A stretch of 64,000 nucleotides of DNA from Pseudomonas sp. GL-B-19 (GTDB taxonomy: Bacteria > Pseudomonadota > Gammaproteobacteria > Pseudomonadales > Pseudomonadaceae), in assembly GCF_019956415.1 (NCBI RefSeq), contig NZ_JAHBDK010000075.1, positions 62,001 through 126,000 of the forward strand. Direction: 5' to 3'. Made by a program: the position numbers and the translations under genes. The notes below the pieces were generated by a model. It saw only the letters and a list, made by a program, of their open reading frames with translations. It had not been told where the DNA came from and did not search any database. Each line of letters begins with the position of its first letter. Position 1 is the stretch's first letter. Below are positions 45,548-53,982 of the stretch, in pieces.

Positions 45548-45695
45548 GTAGCAGCTGTCGAGCACCGCGAGGCAGCGTTCGGCTGCGAAGCAGTCGTCAA
45601 CCCTGTGTTCCCCGGTTCATCCGACTCACCGTGTCGCTTGATTTCACGACTGCTTCGCAGCCGAACGCTGCCTCGCGGTGCTCGATAGCTGCTAC
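45548..45695. repeat. Long-hairpin repeat, copy 3
   Basis: GTAGCAGCTGTCGAGCACCG at the left and inverted CGGTGCTCGATAGCTGCTAC at the right; about 148 bp. It belongs to the family seen around mucR but has compensating changes in both arms (GCACCGCGAGGCAGCG against CGCTGCCTCGCGGTGC), evidence that base pairing is conserved. It starts 39 nt upstream of the reductase start codon. Confidence 0.9.
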
Positions 45696-45813
45696 AGGGG
45701 GTTGGCGGTGCTTGTGAGGGGGACTATGGACCTGCGGCGCAGCGCGTTACAGATTCACCTGCGCGCTAAAAAACCGTATCAGGATGTGGCAGATGGCCGC
45801 AGGGTTGCCTCAA

Positions 45814-45850
45814 ATCTGATCCGCATAAATGAAGTTTTCCTGAGTCTGTT
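45814..45850 (+). promoter_or_regulatory. Two-block element upstream of ccoN, shared with ccoG
   Basis: ATCTGATCCGC (45814-45824), 14 nt, then CCTGAGTCTGTT (45839-45850), identical in both blocks and spacing to 6733-6769 before ccoG. It ends 56 nt before the ccoN ATG. There is no hairpin around the first block here, so the conservation is not explained by a terminator. The probable binder is the MpaR-like regulator. I looked for a TTGAT-N4-ATCAA ANR box in this gap and found none. Confidence 0.65.
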
Positions 45851-45906
45851 TTGTTTTCGACGGGGTTTCTACAGTGCAAGACTTTGCAACCGTGGAAGCA
45901 TTGACC

Positions 45907-47334
45907 ATGAGCACAGCAACAATCGGACAGGCCTATAACTACAAGGTCGTCCGCCAATTCGTCGTGGCAACCATTGTCTGGGGTGTCGTGGGGATGGCGA
46001 TGGGGGTGTGGATCGCCTCGCAACTGGTATGGCCCGAAATGAACCTCGACTTGCCGTGGACCACGTTCGGCCGCTTGCGCCCGTTGCACACCAGCCTGGT
46101 GATTTTCGGCTTTGCCGGCAGCGCGCAGTTCGCTGCCAGTTACTACGCCGTGCAGCGCACCTGCCAGGTGCGGCTGTACTCCGACACTCTGGCCGCGTTT
46201 ACCTTTTGGGGCTGGCAATCGGTAATTGTGATCATGCTGATCACCCTGCCGCTGGGATACACCACCACCAAGGAATACGCCGAAATCGAATTCACCGGCG
46301 CGGTGTGGATGACGGTGGTCTGGGTCGCGTACGCCATTGTGTTCTTCACCACCGTGGTGCAACGCAAGACCAAACACATTTACGTCGGTAACTGGTTCTT
46401 CGGCGCGTTCATCGTCGTGATCGCAATGCTGCACGTGGTCAATCACCTGTCGATCCCGGTGGGCTGGTTCAAGTCCTATCCGGTGTATTCCGGGGCAACC
46501 GACGCCATGGTCCAGTGGTGGTACGGGCACAACGCGGTCGGTTTCTTCCTGACCACCGGATTCCTCGGAATGATGTATTACTTTGTGCCGAAACAGGTCG
46601 GACGACCGGTGTATTCCTATCGCCTGTCCATCGTGCATTTTTGGGCGTTGATTACCCTGTACATCTGGGCCGGCCCGCACCACCTGCATTACACCGCGTT
46701 GCCAGACTGGGCACAGTCACTGGGCATGGCGATGTCGCTGATCCTGCTCGCGCCGAGCTGGGGCGGAATGATCAACGGGATGATGACGCTCTCGGGGGCC
46801 TGGCATAAGTTGCGCACCGACCCGATCCTGAGGTTTTTGGTGTTGTCGCTGGCCTTCTATGGGATGTCGACGTTCGAAGGGCCGATGATGGCGATCAAGA
46901 CGGTCAACGCCCTCTCCCACTACACCGACTGGACTATCGGCCATGTGCACGCCGGCGCGTTGGGCTGGGTGGCGATGATCACGTTCGGAGCGGTCTACCA
47001 CATGGTGCCAAAAGTCTTTGGCCGCGAGCAGATGCACAGCATCGGCCTGATCAACGCACATTTCTGGCTGGCGACCATTGGCACGGTGTTGTACATCGCC
47101 TCGATGTGGGTCAACGGCATCACTCAGGGCCTGATGTGGCGCGCAATCAACGATGACGGCACGCTGACGTATTCGTTCGTTGAAGCCTTGCAGGCCAGCC
47201 ATCCGGGGTATGTGGTGCGCTTTGCCGGCGGGGTGTTCTTCCTCAGTGGCATGTTGTTGATGGCCTACAACACCTGGCGCACGGTGAGGGTTGCGGACGT
47301 GGCGATGGCTGAACGTGAAGTGCAGATTGCCTGA
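45907..47334 (+). CDS. ccoN: Orphan cbb3-type cytochrome oxidase subunit I (CcoN4-like)
   Basis: Catalytic heme-copper subunit of 475 residues with about twelve helices. Heme and copper ligands are visible in RPLHTSLVIFGFAG, LHVVNHLSIP, WYGHNAVGFFLT, GPHHLHYTALP and VHAGALGW. No ccoO, ccoP or ccoQ follows, so it must join subunits encoded elsewhere. In P. aeruginosa the orphan CcoN4 (PA4133) forms isoforms active under cyanide and in biofilms, and the neighbours here match that locus. ATG at 45907 (MSTATIGQAYNYK) is the family start; GTG at 45874 would add 11 unsupported residues. Confidence 0.93.
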   Translation: MSTATIGQAYNYKVVRQFVVATIVWGVVGMAMGVWIASQLVWPEMNLDLPWTTFGRLRPLHTSLVIFGFAGSAQFAASYYAVQRTCQVRLYSDTLAAFTFWGWQSVIVIMLITLPLGYTTTKEYAEIEFTGAVWMTVVWVAYAIVFFTTVVQRKTKHIYVGNWFFGAFIVVIAMLHVVNHLSIPVGWFKSYPVYSGATDAMVQWWYGHNAVGFFLTTGFLGMMYYFVPKQVGRPVYSYRLSIVHFWALITLYIWAGPHHLHYTALPDWAQSLGMAMSLILLAPSWGGMINGMMTLSGAWHKLRTDPILRFLVLSLAFYGMSTFEGPMMAIKTVNALSHYTDWTIGHVHAGALGWVAMITFGAVYHMVPKVFGREQMHSIGLINAHFWLATIGTVLYIASMWVNGITQGLMWRAINDDGTLTYSFVEALQASHPGYVVRFAGGVFFLSGMLLMAYNTWRTVRVADVAMAEREVQIA

Positions 47335-47349
47335 GGCAAGGAGCCTGGA

Positions 47350-47571
47350 ATGTTTGAAATGCTATTGAATGTGATGGCTGTGTCGGGATTTTGGCTGGGG
47401 GTTGAATATTGCCTGAAGCGGCAGACAACGGTGAGTCTGGAGGATGCCAGTTTGATTCCGTTTGCGGATGACCCCGAGGTGGCGCGGCGGGTCGAACTGG
47501 CCACCGGGAAAACGGTAAAAGCAGTGGCGCCGGAAGAGGTCAAACCGGGTTGGGGCAACCTCGACATCTGA
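47350..47571 (+). CDS. Small membrane protein downstream of ccoN (PA4134-like)
   Basis: 73 residues: one N-terminal hydrophobic segment (LLNVMAVSGFWLGVEYCL) and a soluble acidic tail. It starts 15 nt after ccoN with AAGGAG just upstream, so it is co-transcribed. The position resembles that of CcoQ or other small oxidase subunits, but the sequence is not CcoQ. By position it matches PA4134. A role in assembly or stability of the orphan oxidase is plausible inference. Confidence 0.8.
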   Translation: MFEMLLNVMAVSGFWLGVEYCLKRQTTVSLEDASLIPFADDPEVARRVELATGKTVKAVAPEEVKPGWGNLDI

Positions 47572-47590
47572 CCCACCACCTATCCAATAA

Positions 47591-47696
47591 TGTAGGAGCC
47601 GAGCTTGCTCCGGGCGGCGTTCCGACGAAAGCGGTGTGTCAGTCACCATTGATGTTGAATGACACACCGCTTCGCGAGCAAGCTCGGCTCCTACAG
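47591..47696. repeat. Palindromic element B flanking the ccoN cluster
   Basis: Element A turned around, with its central core in unchanged orientation. The left 40 nt are the exact reverse complement of the right end of element A; the 40-nt core between GCGGTGTGTC and GACACACCGC is identical and not inverted. Confidence 0.93.
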
Positions 47697-47705
47697 GGTT
47701 TTGGG

Positions 47706-48215
47706 TCAATCCGGGAGAACCTGGCCGCGATCGCGGGGGATCAGGCTTTGCAACTGCTGCGCCAGAAAGTTCGCATCGAACGCGAAGGTGTCCGGGTCTT
47801 TCAAGCCATTGGTCTTGCGCCACTGCCAGCTACTCGACGGCGGCAGGCAAACCAGCGAAACGCTGCCATAGCGCGCGGCCGTCAGCCCCATCACCGCCAA
47901 TGAAATCTGACCGCCCGCGCCCATCACGTCCGGCACGAACTCCACTGGCTTGCCAGCAATCATAATGGACAGTTTCTCGGTCTTGAACGTCGACGTTTCG
48001 ACCGGCACGCTCGGCCCTGAAGCGACATACGCCTCGCGGCTCACCTCCAGCAGATTCGGCGCCTGGACCGGTTCCAGCCAGTGCTGGATCTGATCGAACA
48101 GCTCACTGATACGCGTTGCCCACACGGCCGATTGCGACTCGAACGTTTGCTTCTTGTGCGCTTCGCTTTCTGCGTAGTGGCGAAGCATCTCGCCCAGTTG
48201 TTGTACGTCGTCCAT
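47706..48215 (-). CDS. Conserved hypothetical protein (169 aa)
   Basis: Soluble protein of 169 residues starting MDDVQQLGEMLRHYAESEAH. The first third is helical and charged; the rest is mixed alpha/beta (KTEKLSIMIAGKPVEFVPDV). No signal peptide, Cys pair or known motif is visible and I do not recognise a family. AAAGGAA precedes the ATG at 48213-48215. It looks like an ordinary Pseudomonas hypothetical, transcribed alone toward element B. Confidence 0.75.
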   Translation of the reverse strand: MDDVQQLGEMLRHYAESEAHKKQTFESQSAVWATRISELFDQIQHWLEPVQAPNLLEVSREAYVASGPSVPVETSTFKTEKLSIMIAGKPVEFVPDVMGAGGQISLAVMGLTAARYGSVSLVCLPPSSSWQWRKTNGLKDPDTFAFDANFLAQQLQSLIPRDRGQVLPD

Positions 48216-48470
48216 TGCGGTGTTCCTTTCGTTGGAGCGGTGCTGCGGACTTTCATCATGGCAGATGACGGCCGCCGACGTACGACAAAGCTGCCAGGTG
48301 GCTGCGCCCATTGAAAGGCGAGTGAAAACGACGAGTGGTTACCTTTTAGGGGGCAATTCCCTTCGACCTGTCAGATGTGACAGTAGCCGACACTCACCTA
48401 TCAGGTGTCTGATGATCAGGCAGTCGACGTAACGAGAAAGCCCACTGCCGTCAGCAAAGGACCGCACTTC

Positions 48471-49823
48471 ATGAGTAGCCAGATTTTAAAGATAGAAAAA
48501 GTAACCATACTGCCGTGGGCGACGCCGGTCATTCATGCGGGCAATCCCGAGGGTGGCATACGGCTTTCCGACGCTGAAGCAGTGGTCGATCCTTGGCTCA
48601 ACATGAGTGAGTTCGACACTGCAGAGTTGCTGCTGAATAACGAATCCACACCCGTTGCCGACAAAACCATTAAGTCGGGTGAAGAAAACAAAAGGTTCTC
48701 ACTGTTTCTACCAGTCGCCCGCTTGCAGGACGGTATCAACCGGATCCGTTTGAGGGTCAAACGGATCAGTCAGGACCCGGAAACCTCGGAGGACCTGGTC
48801 GTTCTCTTCAACACGCCTCGCTCCGGTGGCGAAGTGACGGGGACCGGGGACAATCCCAACCTGATCATGACACTTCCCGCGGATGTCATCGCCAAAGGTC
48901 TGGATGCCAATCGCGTTGCCGAAGGGGTAGAGGTCAAACTGAATTACGTTTACATGCGAGCGCACGACAAAATCACGCTCGATTGTGATGGCCACACGGT
49001 CCTTCATACAGTGACAGCGGCACAAGCCGCTGCCGGCACAATCGTGTTGAAGCTTTTTGCAGAGGCGTTCAAAACTGATAATTCTCAATTTCCAATGCGC
49101 TTCCGAGTCGTGGATCAAATCGGAAATTCATCAGGACCGCAGGCGATCTGGTCACCCACCACTCACATAGACGTGCACATCCGACAACCGGTTCTGGATC
49201 TGAAACCGCCCAGAGTGCTGGAAGCCAAGGAACAGAACGGCACCGTATTAAACTTTGAAAAAGACTTCTATGAGGCCCCGTTTGCAACGGTCGAAGTCGA
49301 TTTCCCAGGTTCGGCTCGCGGACAAACCGTCAAAGTCTATTGGCTCGGCCGCAACTCGACCTATGGCAGTGAGATTCAAACGGTCTCCTATGTGGGTCAG
49401 ACGCTGATCTTTCGAGTCCCCAGGCTGGAAGTTGTTGATTGCATCAGCACCCGTGCGCAGATCAGTTACACCGTCCGGTTACCGGGCACCACTGAGGACC
49501 TGCCATCCAAAACGCTGGGCATTCAAATCACCGGGCAGAAACACCATCTTCCAGAACCCACTCTGTCCACGGATAAACTTAATCTCAGGACTTATTACCC
49601 GGCGTTGGAGGGGAGTTATAAAGTGCGCCTCGCGCTGTTCGGACGAGTGACTCGATATGGTGAAGAAGTCACTATTACACAACCCTCTTATACCAATCTT
49701 CCGGTCTTACAGGCATGGCTAACGGAGAATCGTGGGTTTGACGTGATATTCAATTACACCCTGAGAAAAACAGACACCAATGACCCCATAATTTTTTCAT
49801 GGTGTTTAAGAGTCGCTTTATAG
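48471..49823 (+). CDS. Ig-like repeat hypothetical protein, lower GC
   Basis: 450 residues with no signal peptide. It is built of three or four beta-sandwich-like repeats of about 100 residues, each ending in patterns such as FPMRFRVVDQIGNSSG and ARGQTVKVYWLGRNSTYG, similar to Ig-like repeats of large Pseudomonas surface or secreted proteins. AAAGGA lies before ATG 48471. Base composition is clearly lower in GC than the flanking genes, and the next gene shares this, suggesting joint acquisition. The function is unknown. Confidence 0.7.
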   Translation: MSSQILKIEKVTILPWATPVIHAGNPEGGIRLSDAEAVVDPWLNMSEFDTAELLLNNESTPVADKTIKSGEENKRFSLFLPVARLQDGINRIRLRVKRISQDPETSEDLVVLFNTPRSGGEVTGTGDNPNLIMTLPADVIAKGLDANRVAEGVEVKLNYVYMRAHDKITLDCDGHTVLHTVTAAQAAAGTIVLKLFAEAFKTDNSQFPMRFRVVDQIGNSSGPQAIWSPTTHIDVHIRQPVLDLKPPRVLEAKEQNGTVLNFEKDFYEAPFATVEVDFPGSARGQTVKVYWLGRNSTYGSEIQTVSYVGQTLIFRVPRLEVVDCISTRAQISYTVRLPGTTEDLPSKTLGIQITGQKHHLPEPTLSTDKLNLRTYYPALEGSYKVRLALFGRVTRYGEEVTITQPSYTNLPVLQAWLTENRGFDVIFNYTLRKTDTNDPIIFSWCLRVAL

Positions 49824-49921
49824 CCGAGTGGCTATTACGGCAGATTTAGTCAGGTTCACCGAACCCCAAAACAGATCACTCAACCAAGGTCACTACCCGC
49901 CAATCGACAGGGAGTTTTGTC

Positions 49922-50857
49922 ATGCGAAAATTAATTGGATTTTTTCTATTCGCATTGGTAGCGGGTTGCAGCCAAATCGATCACCCCCAAACCGATGTAG
50001 TCGGTGGGCTCAGCGGGGGAAATACTCAAAATGGGCCCGCTATTGCGAATCAACTAACGACGCTTTATGGCAGAACAGTAGCAAACTGCAACAACTCCAA
50101 CTCTCAACCTGCTTTCCTGTGTGCTGGCGTCACATTGAGAGTGACGGTAAAAGACCCCGCCAATACCTATAAAGTCTGGGACCCAAGCCCTACATCCATT
50201 AAAAGCGGCGGTGTTTCCTTTTCTTATCTACGGGCCGATGCGAATTTTGGTCGATTGGCATGGGGCTATGGCAACGGTTATATCCTGTACCCCATATTCG
50301 AGGCACCGACTGACAAAACAGATCTGGACTATCTGTGTTCTTACCCCATGGATGGATGGACGTGGCACCGAAGTGAAACATCCGTCTGCGTTCCCCATCG
50401 CGACTATCCTGCTCAGAGTCAACTTTGCCAAGGCGCGGGCGTGACCACGGCAGAACAATGGCTGGCTGTGTGGAATACACCTGGCGGCAATCCAAATCTG
50501 CGCCAATGCGGTTTCGACATTACCGATGATCGCAATGCCTTGGCAGGCCCGGCATTTTATCAATCCCTTCGGGCAAAAACCCTATTGGGTACTCAGGGGT
50601 TCAACGGGCATAACGAAGTCATCATCAAAACCTGGACATCCGGGCGCCCCAATACGCTTCCGATCATGGCGTTCTTTTACGTTTACGGCGGTACAGACCC
50701 GCAACCACTCGCCGACGCGCAATACAACCAACGGGATTTCTACAACTCGACCAACCCCAAAATTGTGGTCCCCATTATCCGCCTGCCCCCCGCGAATAGC
50801 CCCACGGGGACAGCCACCTTTCATTATGTCGCAGCGGATCAGGCAGTGACGCAATGA
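49922..50857 (+). CDS. Halovibrin (HvnA)-like lipoprotein
   Basis: 311 residues with a lipoprotein signal (LFALVAGCSQIDHP). The body resembles proteins annotated as halovibrin HvnA in Pseudomonas: YKVWDPSPTSIKSGGVSFSY, GNGYILYP, the Cys-containing LCSYPMDGWTWHRSE, CGFDITDDRNALAGPAFYQS, and the C-terminal YVAADQ. Halovibrin was described from Vibrio fischeri as an ADP-ribosyltransferase-type secreted protein, so a toxin role is possible but unproven. Six or more cysteines suggest disulfides after export. It is about 100 nt after the Ig-like gene and shares its low GC. Confidence 0.6.
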   Translation: MRKLIGFFLFALVAGCSQIDHPQTDVVGGLSGGNTQNGPAIANQLTTLYGRTVANCNNSNSQPAFLCAGVTLRVTVKDPANTYKVWDPSPTSIKSGGVSFSYLRADANFGRLAWGYGNGYILYPIFEAPTDKTDLDYLCSYPMDGWTWHRSETSVCVPHRDYPAQSQLCQGAGVTTAEQWLAVWNTPGGNPNLRQCGFDITDDRNALAGPAFYQSLRAKTLLGTQGFNGHNEVIIKTWTSGRPNTLPIMAFFYVYGGTDPQPLADAQYNQRDFYNSTNPKIVVPIIRLPPANSPTGTATFHYVAADQAVTQ

Positions 50858-50957
50858 ACGATCCAGTGCATTTATCACTGGCACGCTTGGCGAAAGAATT
50901 CGAAACTCTCCTGCCCGCCTGCAACGTCAATACAGGCGATAACAAAGGGAGTGTTCC

Positions 50958-51650
50958 ATGCGCACCATCGGCCTTATCGGCGGCATGAGCTGGGAGTCCA
51001 GCGCCGAGTACTATCGCCTCATCAACCAGCAGGTTCGTGACCGGCTCGGGCCGTTGCGTTCGGCGCAGTTGCTCATGTTCAGTGTCGACTTCGGGCCTGT
51101 CGAACAAGCCCAGCATGCCGGGCGTTGGGACGATGCGGCGGCGATTCTGGTGAATGCGGCGCGACGACTGGAAGCTGGCGGCGCCGAGTGTGTGGTGCTG
51201 TGTACCAACACCATGCACAAGGTGGCCGGGCAGATTCAGGCTGCGATCACTATTCCGTTCCTGCACATCGCCGACCCGACCGGCCAGGCAGCCGTGGATG
51301 CCGGTGCGTTGAAGGTGGGTTTGCTCGGAACCGCGTTCACCATGGAACAGGATTTTCTCAAGGATCGCCTGAGCACGATGGGGTTGACCGTGTTGGTGCC
51401 TGAAGCCGAGGAACGCCAGGCGGTGCACCGGATCATCTACGACGAGTTGTGCGTCGGGGTAATCAGCGAGGCGTCGCGCAAGGTCTATCAGCAGGTGATC
51501 GAGTCGCTGGCCCAGCGAGGCGCCCAGGCGATCATCCTTGGCTGCACGGAAATCGGCCTGCTGATCAAACCCGAACACAGCGCCCTGCCCTTGCTCGACA
51601 CCACCGAACTGCATGCGCAGGCGGCGGTGGCGTTCGCACTGGGCGACTGA
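50958..51650 (+). CDS. Aspartate/glutamate racemase family protein
   Basis: PLP-independent amino-acid racemase of 230 residues. The catalytic cysteines are C82 (VVLCTNTMH) and C196 (ILGCTEIG); the N-terminus MRTIGLIGGMSWESSAEYY is typical of the YgeA/RacX branch, which has broad substrate range. GGGAG precedes the ATG. It is convergent with the GNAT gene, leaving 1 nt between stops. Confidence 0.94.
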   Translation: MRTIGLIGGMSWESSAEYYRLINQQVRDRLGPLRSAQLLMFSVDFGPVEQAQHAGRWDDAAAILVNAARRLEAGGAECVVLCTNTMHKVAGQIQAAITIPFLHIADPTGQAAVDAGALKVGLLGTAFTMEQDFLKDRLSTMGLTVLVPEAEERQAVHRIIYDELCVGVISEASRKVYQQVIESLAQRGAQAIILGCTEIGLLIKPEHSALPLLDTTELHAQAAVAFALGD

Positions 51651-51651
51651 G

Positions 51652-52173
51652 TCAATCGGCGTTAAGCGTGTGACGCAGACGCGCCATGCTCAAGGCATCG
51701 ACCAGTCGGCCGTCACGCACGGCGTAATCGCGAAACAGGCCTTCGGTCTCGAAACCGAATTTTCGGTAGAGACCGATGGCCGCTTCGTTGTCGGCGTACA
51801 CCGAGAGCTCCACACGTTGCAGGTTCATCCAGTTGTCGGCGATGTCCAGCGCTGCCGCCAGCAATGTCGAACCCACGCCTTTGCCCTGCCACGCCACCGC
51901 GACGCCCATGCCAAGGTTGCCGGCATGGCTGCGGCGGATCCGCGAGAACTGCTCCAGGCCAATGTTGCCGATGACCGTGCCCTGATGCAGGGCGACCAGT
52001 TGCACCACGTGTTCGTTATCCGCTGCCAGGCGTTTGCGCCAGACTTCGGTGGACTGAAACGGCATTTGCAGCACCTGACGGGTAATCGCCGGGTCGTTGT
52101 AGAGCGCCGTGATGCCATCGATGTGGGATTCGTTGAAACGTTCGAGGGTGATGACGGGGTCAGTGGCGGGCAT
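51652..52173 (-). CDS. GNAT N-acetyltransferase, AaaT/YhhY-like
   Basis: 173 residues with the acetyl-CoA motif A in MGVAVAWQGKGVGSTLL and motif B around VYADNEAAIGLYRKFGFE. The early segment VLQMPFQSTEVWRKRL and the ending RDGRLVDALSMARL align well with E. coli YhhY (AaaT), an L-amino-acid N-acetyltransferase for Phe and Met. The chosen start is at 52171-52173 (MPATDPVITL); starts further upstream to 52209 cannot be excluded. Acetylation of an amino acid would fit the racemase beside it. Confidence 0.9.
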   Translation of the reverse strand: MPATDPVITLERFNESHIDGITALYNDPAITRQVLQMPFQSTEVWRKRLAADNEHVVQLVALHQGTVIGNIGLEQFSRIRRSHAGNLGMGVAVAWQGKGVGSTLLAAALDIADNWMNLQRVELSVYADNEAAIGLYRKFGFETEGLFRDYAVRDGRLVDALSMARLRHTLNAD

Positions 52174-52224
52174 GGGTGATTCATCCTTGATGCACATATG
52201 GTCGCTCACTCTACAACGCTATCT

Positions 52225-52317
52225 CCTGTAGGAGTGAGCCTGCTCGCGATAGCGGTGTATCAGTCGACATCTATTTTGAATGTCAGTCCGCTATCGCGAG
52301 CAGGCTCGCTCCTACAG
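52225..52317. repeat. REP pair with element A-like core
   Basis: CTGTAGGAGTGAGCCTGCTC and its inverted copy, with a core bounded by AGCGGTGTATCAGTC and GACTGACATTC-like sequence that resembles the cores at 43223 and 47591. Confidence 0.9.
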
Positions 52318-52328
52318 TTTGACCGCGT

Positions 52329-53249
52329 TCAGCTCTCGAACCACTCCCGGCGTTCATTGAAGGTGTTATGGATTAGCTCAACGATCATCTGCACACCGGC
52401 CTGCCCTTGTGATTCGGCATTCACTGCCATCCACACCTGACGTTGCATCGGCTGGTCGAACAGTCCGGGCAACGCAATCAGCTCTCGGTCGAATTGGCTC
52501 ATGTAACGCGGTAACAGCCCGATGCAGGCGCTGCAACGGATCATCTCCAGCATTAGCGCATAGGAGTGCAATTGCACCACGCCGGCCAAACGCTGATCCA
52601 CCACGCTATTCCACGTCCGAAAGCTCTCGACCTGACGATCATGCTGCCATTGCACCAACATGAAGTCGGCCAGGTCGTCGAGGCTGTCTGGCCGGGCCGC
52701 GACTCGCGAATAGCGCTTGGCGATGTGCGGCAGATACTCCAGACGTGCCAGGCGTTGCGGTTCGCTCACTGCAAAACTCGGCCCCGGCAGTGGCGAATCA
52801 GTGCCGGCCAGCCACAGCACTACATCGGCGCTGATCGCTTGCAGGCTCAGCTCACTGTCGAGAGTAATGATGTCCAGCCGCACGCTGGCATTGCGGCGCA
52901 ACAACGCGATCAGGTCACGACCGAAAATGTCGTGCAGGATCGACTCGGCCACCGCCAGGCGAATCAGCGGTTGCTCAATCACCGGCGCATCGCGCTCATG
53001 GGCCAACGCGATCAGTTGCGCCTGAAGCGCCAACCCTTCACGACTCAGGGCCAGGCCATTGTCCTGATGATTGAACAGCGAACATTGCAATTGCGCCTCG
53101 AGCTGCGCCAAGTGTTTGCGTAACTGCGTGGATTTGAGATTGAGGCTGCGAGCGGCCTGCATGAAGCTCCCGCAACGGGCGCTCACCCGGAAGGACTGCG
53201 CCAGCACCGGATCGATACCGGCAGCGCAAGTGGATTCCATGAATGACAT
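52329..53249 (-). CDS. LysR-family transcriptional regulator
   Basis: 306 residues. The N-terminal winged helix (FRVSARCGSFMQAARSLNLK then STQLRKHLAQLEAQLQCSLF) is followed by a periplasmic-binding-type effector domain. The recognition helix is less typical than in most LysR proteins, but the overall plan is clear. AAGGAG lies 6 nt before ATG 53247-53249. It has no divergent neighbour, so its target cannot be guessed from position. Confidence 0.88.
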   Translation of the reverse strand: MSFMESTCAAGIDPVLAQSFRVSARCGSFMQAARSLNLKSTQLRKHLAQLEAQLQCSLFNHQDNGLALSREGLALQAQLIALAHERDAPVIEQPLIRLAVAESILHDIFGRDLIALLRRNASVRLDIITLDSELSLQAISADVVLWLAGTDSPLPGPSFAVSEPQRLARLEYLPHIAKRYSRVAARPDSLDDLADFMLVQWQHDRQVESFRTWNSVVDQRLAGVVQLHSYALMLEMIRCSACIGLLPRYMSQFDRELIALPGLFDQPMQRQVWMAVNAESQGQAGVQMIVELIHNTFNERREWFES

Positions 53250-53336
53250 CAATGACTCCTTGTCGATCTGTCCTTGAAACCCTCATCCTGCGCAGTGTTT
53301 ATGAACCTGACGTGACACTGGGCGCGGATAATCGAT

Positions 53337-53777
53337 TCAGCCGCCAGGGGTTTGCCGAAAACTCACCGCCAGTCGATTCCAGCTGTTGATGGTGGTCACG
53401 GCAATCGTCAAATCGACCAGCTCCGCTTCACTGAATTGCTCCCGGGCCAGTGCGAACACGTCATCCGGCACGTGGCTTTCGGCAAGCAGCGTCACGGCTT
53501 CGGTCCAGGCCAGCGCAGCGCGCTCGCGCGGGTTGAAAAAGCCGCTGTCGCGCCACACGACGATCGAGTACAGGCGCCGGTCGGTCTCGCCGAGGCGTCG
53601 TGCATCCACCGAATGCATGTCGGTGCAGAAAGCGCAGCCATTGAGCTGCGAGGCGCGGATCTTGATCAGGTGCAGCAGCGCGGGTTCGATACTGAGGTTG
53701 CTGGTCAAGGCTTCCATGGCAATCATCGCTTTCATCGCTTTTGGCGAAGCGCTGTAGTAATCCAGGCGGGAACTCAT
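53337..53777 (-). CDS. Carboxymuconolactone decarboxylase/AhpD-family protein
   Basis: 146 residues, all helical. The redox motif is C48-x2-C51 with H55 (NGCAFCTDMH), the AhpD-type alkylhydroperoxidase core. Such proteins reduce peroxides or act as thiol redox partners. It is divergent from a MocR-type regulator with 205 bp between the starts, an arrangement in which the regulator commonly controls the enzyme. Confidence 0.93.
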   Translation of the reverse strand: MSSRLDYYSASPKAMKAMIAMEALTSNLSIEPALLHLIKIRASQLNGCAFCTDMHSVDARRLGETDRRLYSIVVWRDSGFFNPRERAALAWTEAVTLLAESHVPDDVFALAREQFSEAELVDLTIAVTTINSWNRLAVSFRQTPGG

Positions 53778-53982
53778 GGGGCGACCTCAGGGATCGAATA
53801 GTGACCTCCACGTTAGGCGGTGATGCACGTACGTTACAGTGCCAATTCAACGAAAAAGCCCGGGACCATTCGGCAACAGACCAATCTGAGGTTTTTGGCC
53901 CACGCAACTTCTGCACAGCCACTCTTGCAGGTAATCTGGCGCGACGCACACGCGCCACAACCGCAGCAGGAGCCCCGCCGGT

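Noticed and set aside
45700..45906. Search for an ANR/FNR box before ccoN
   Set aside because: No TTGAT-N4-ATCAA or near match; only the two-block element stands out.
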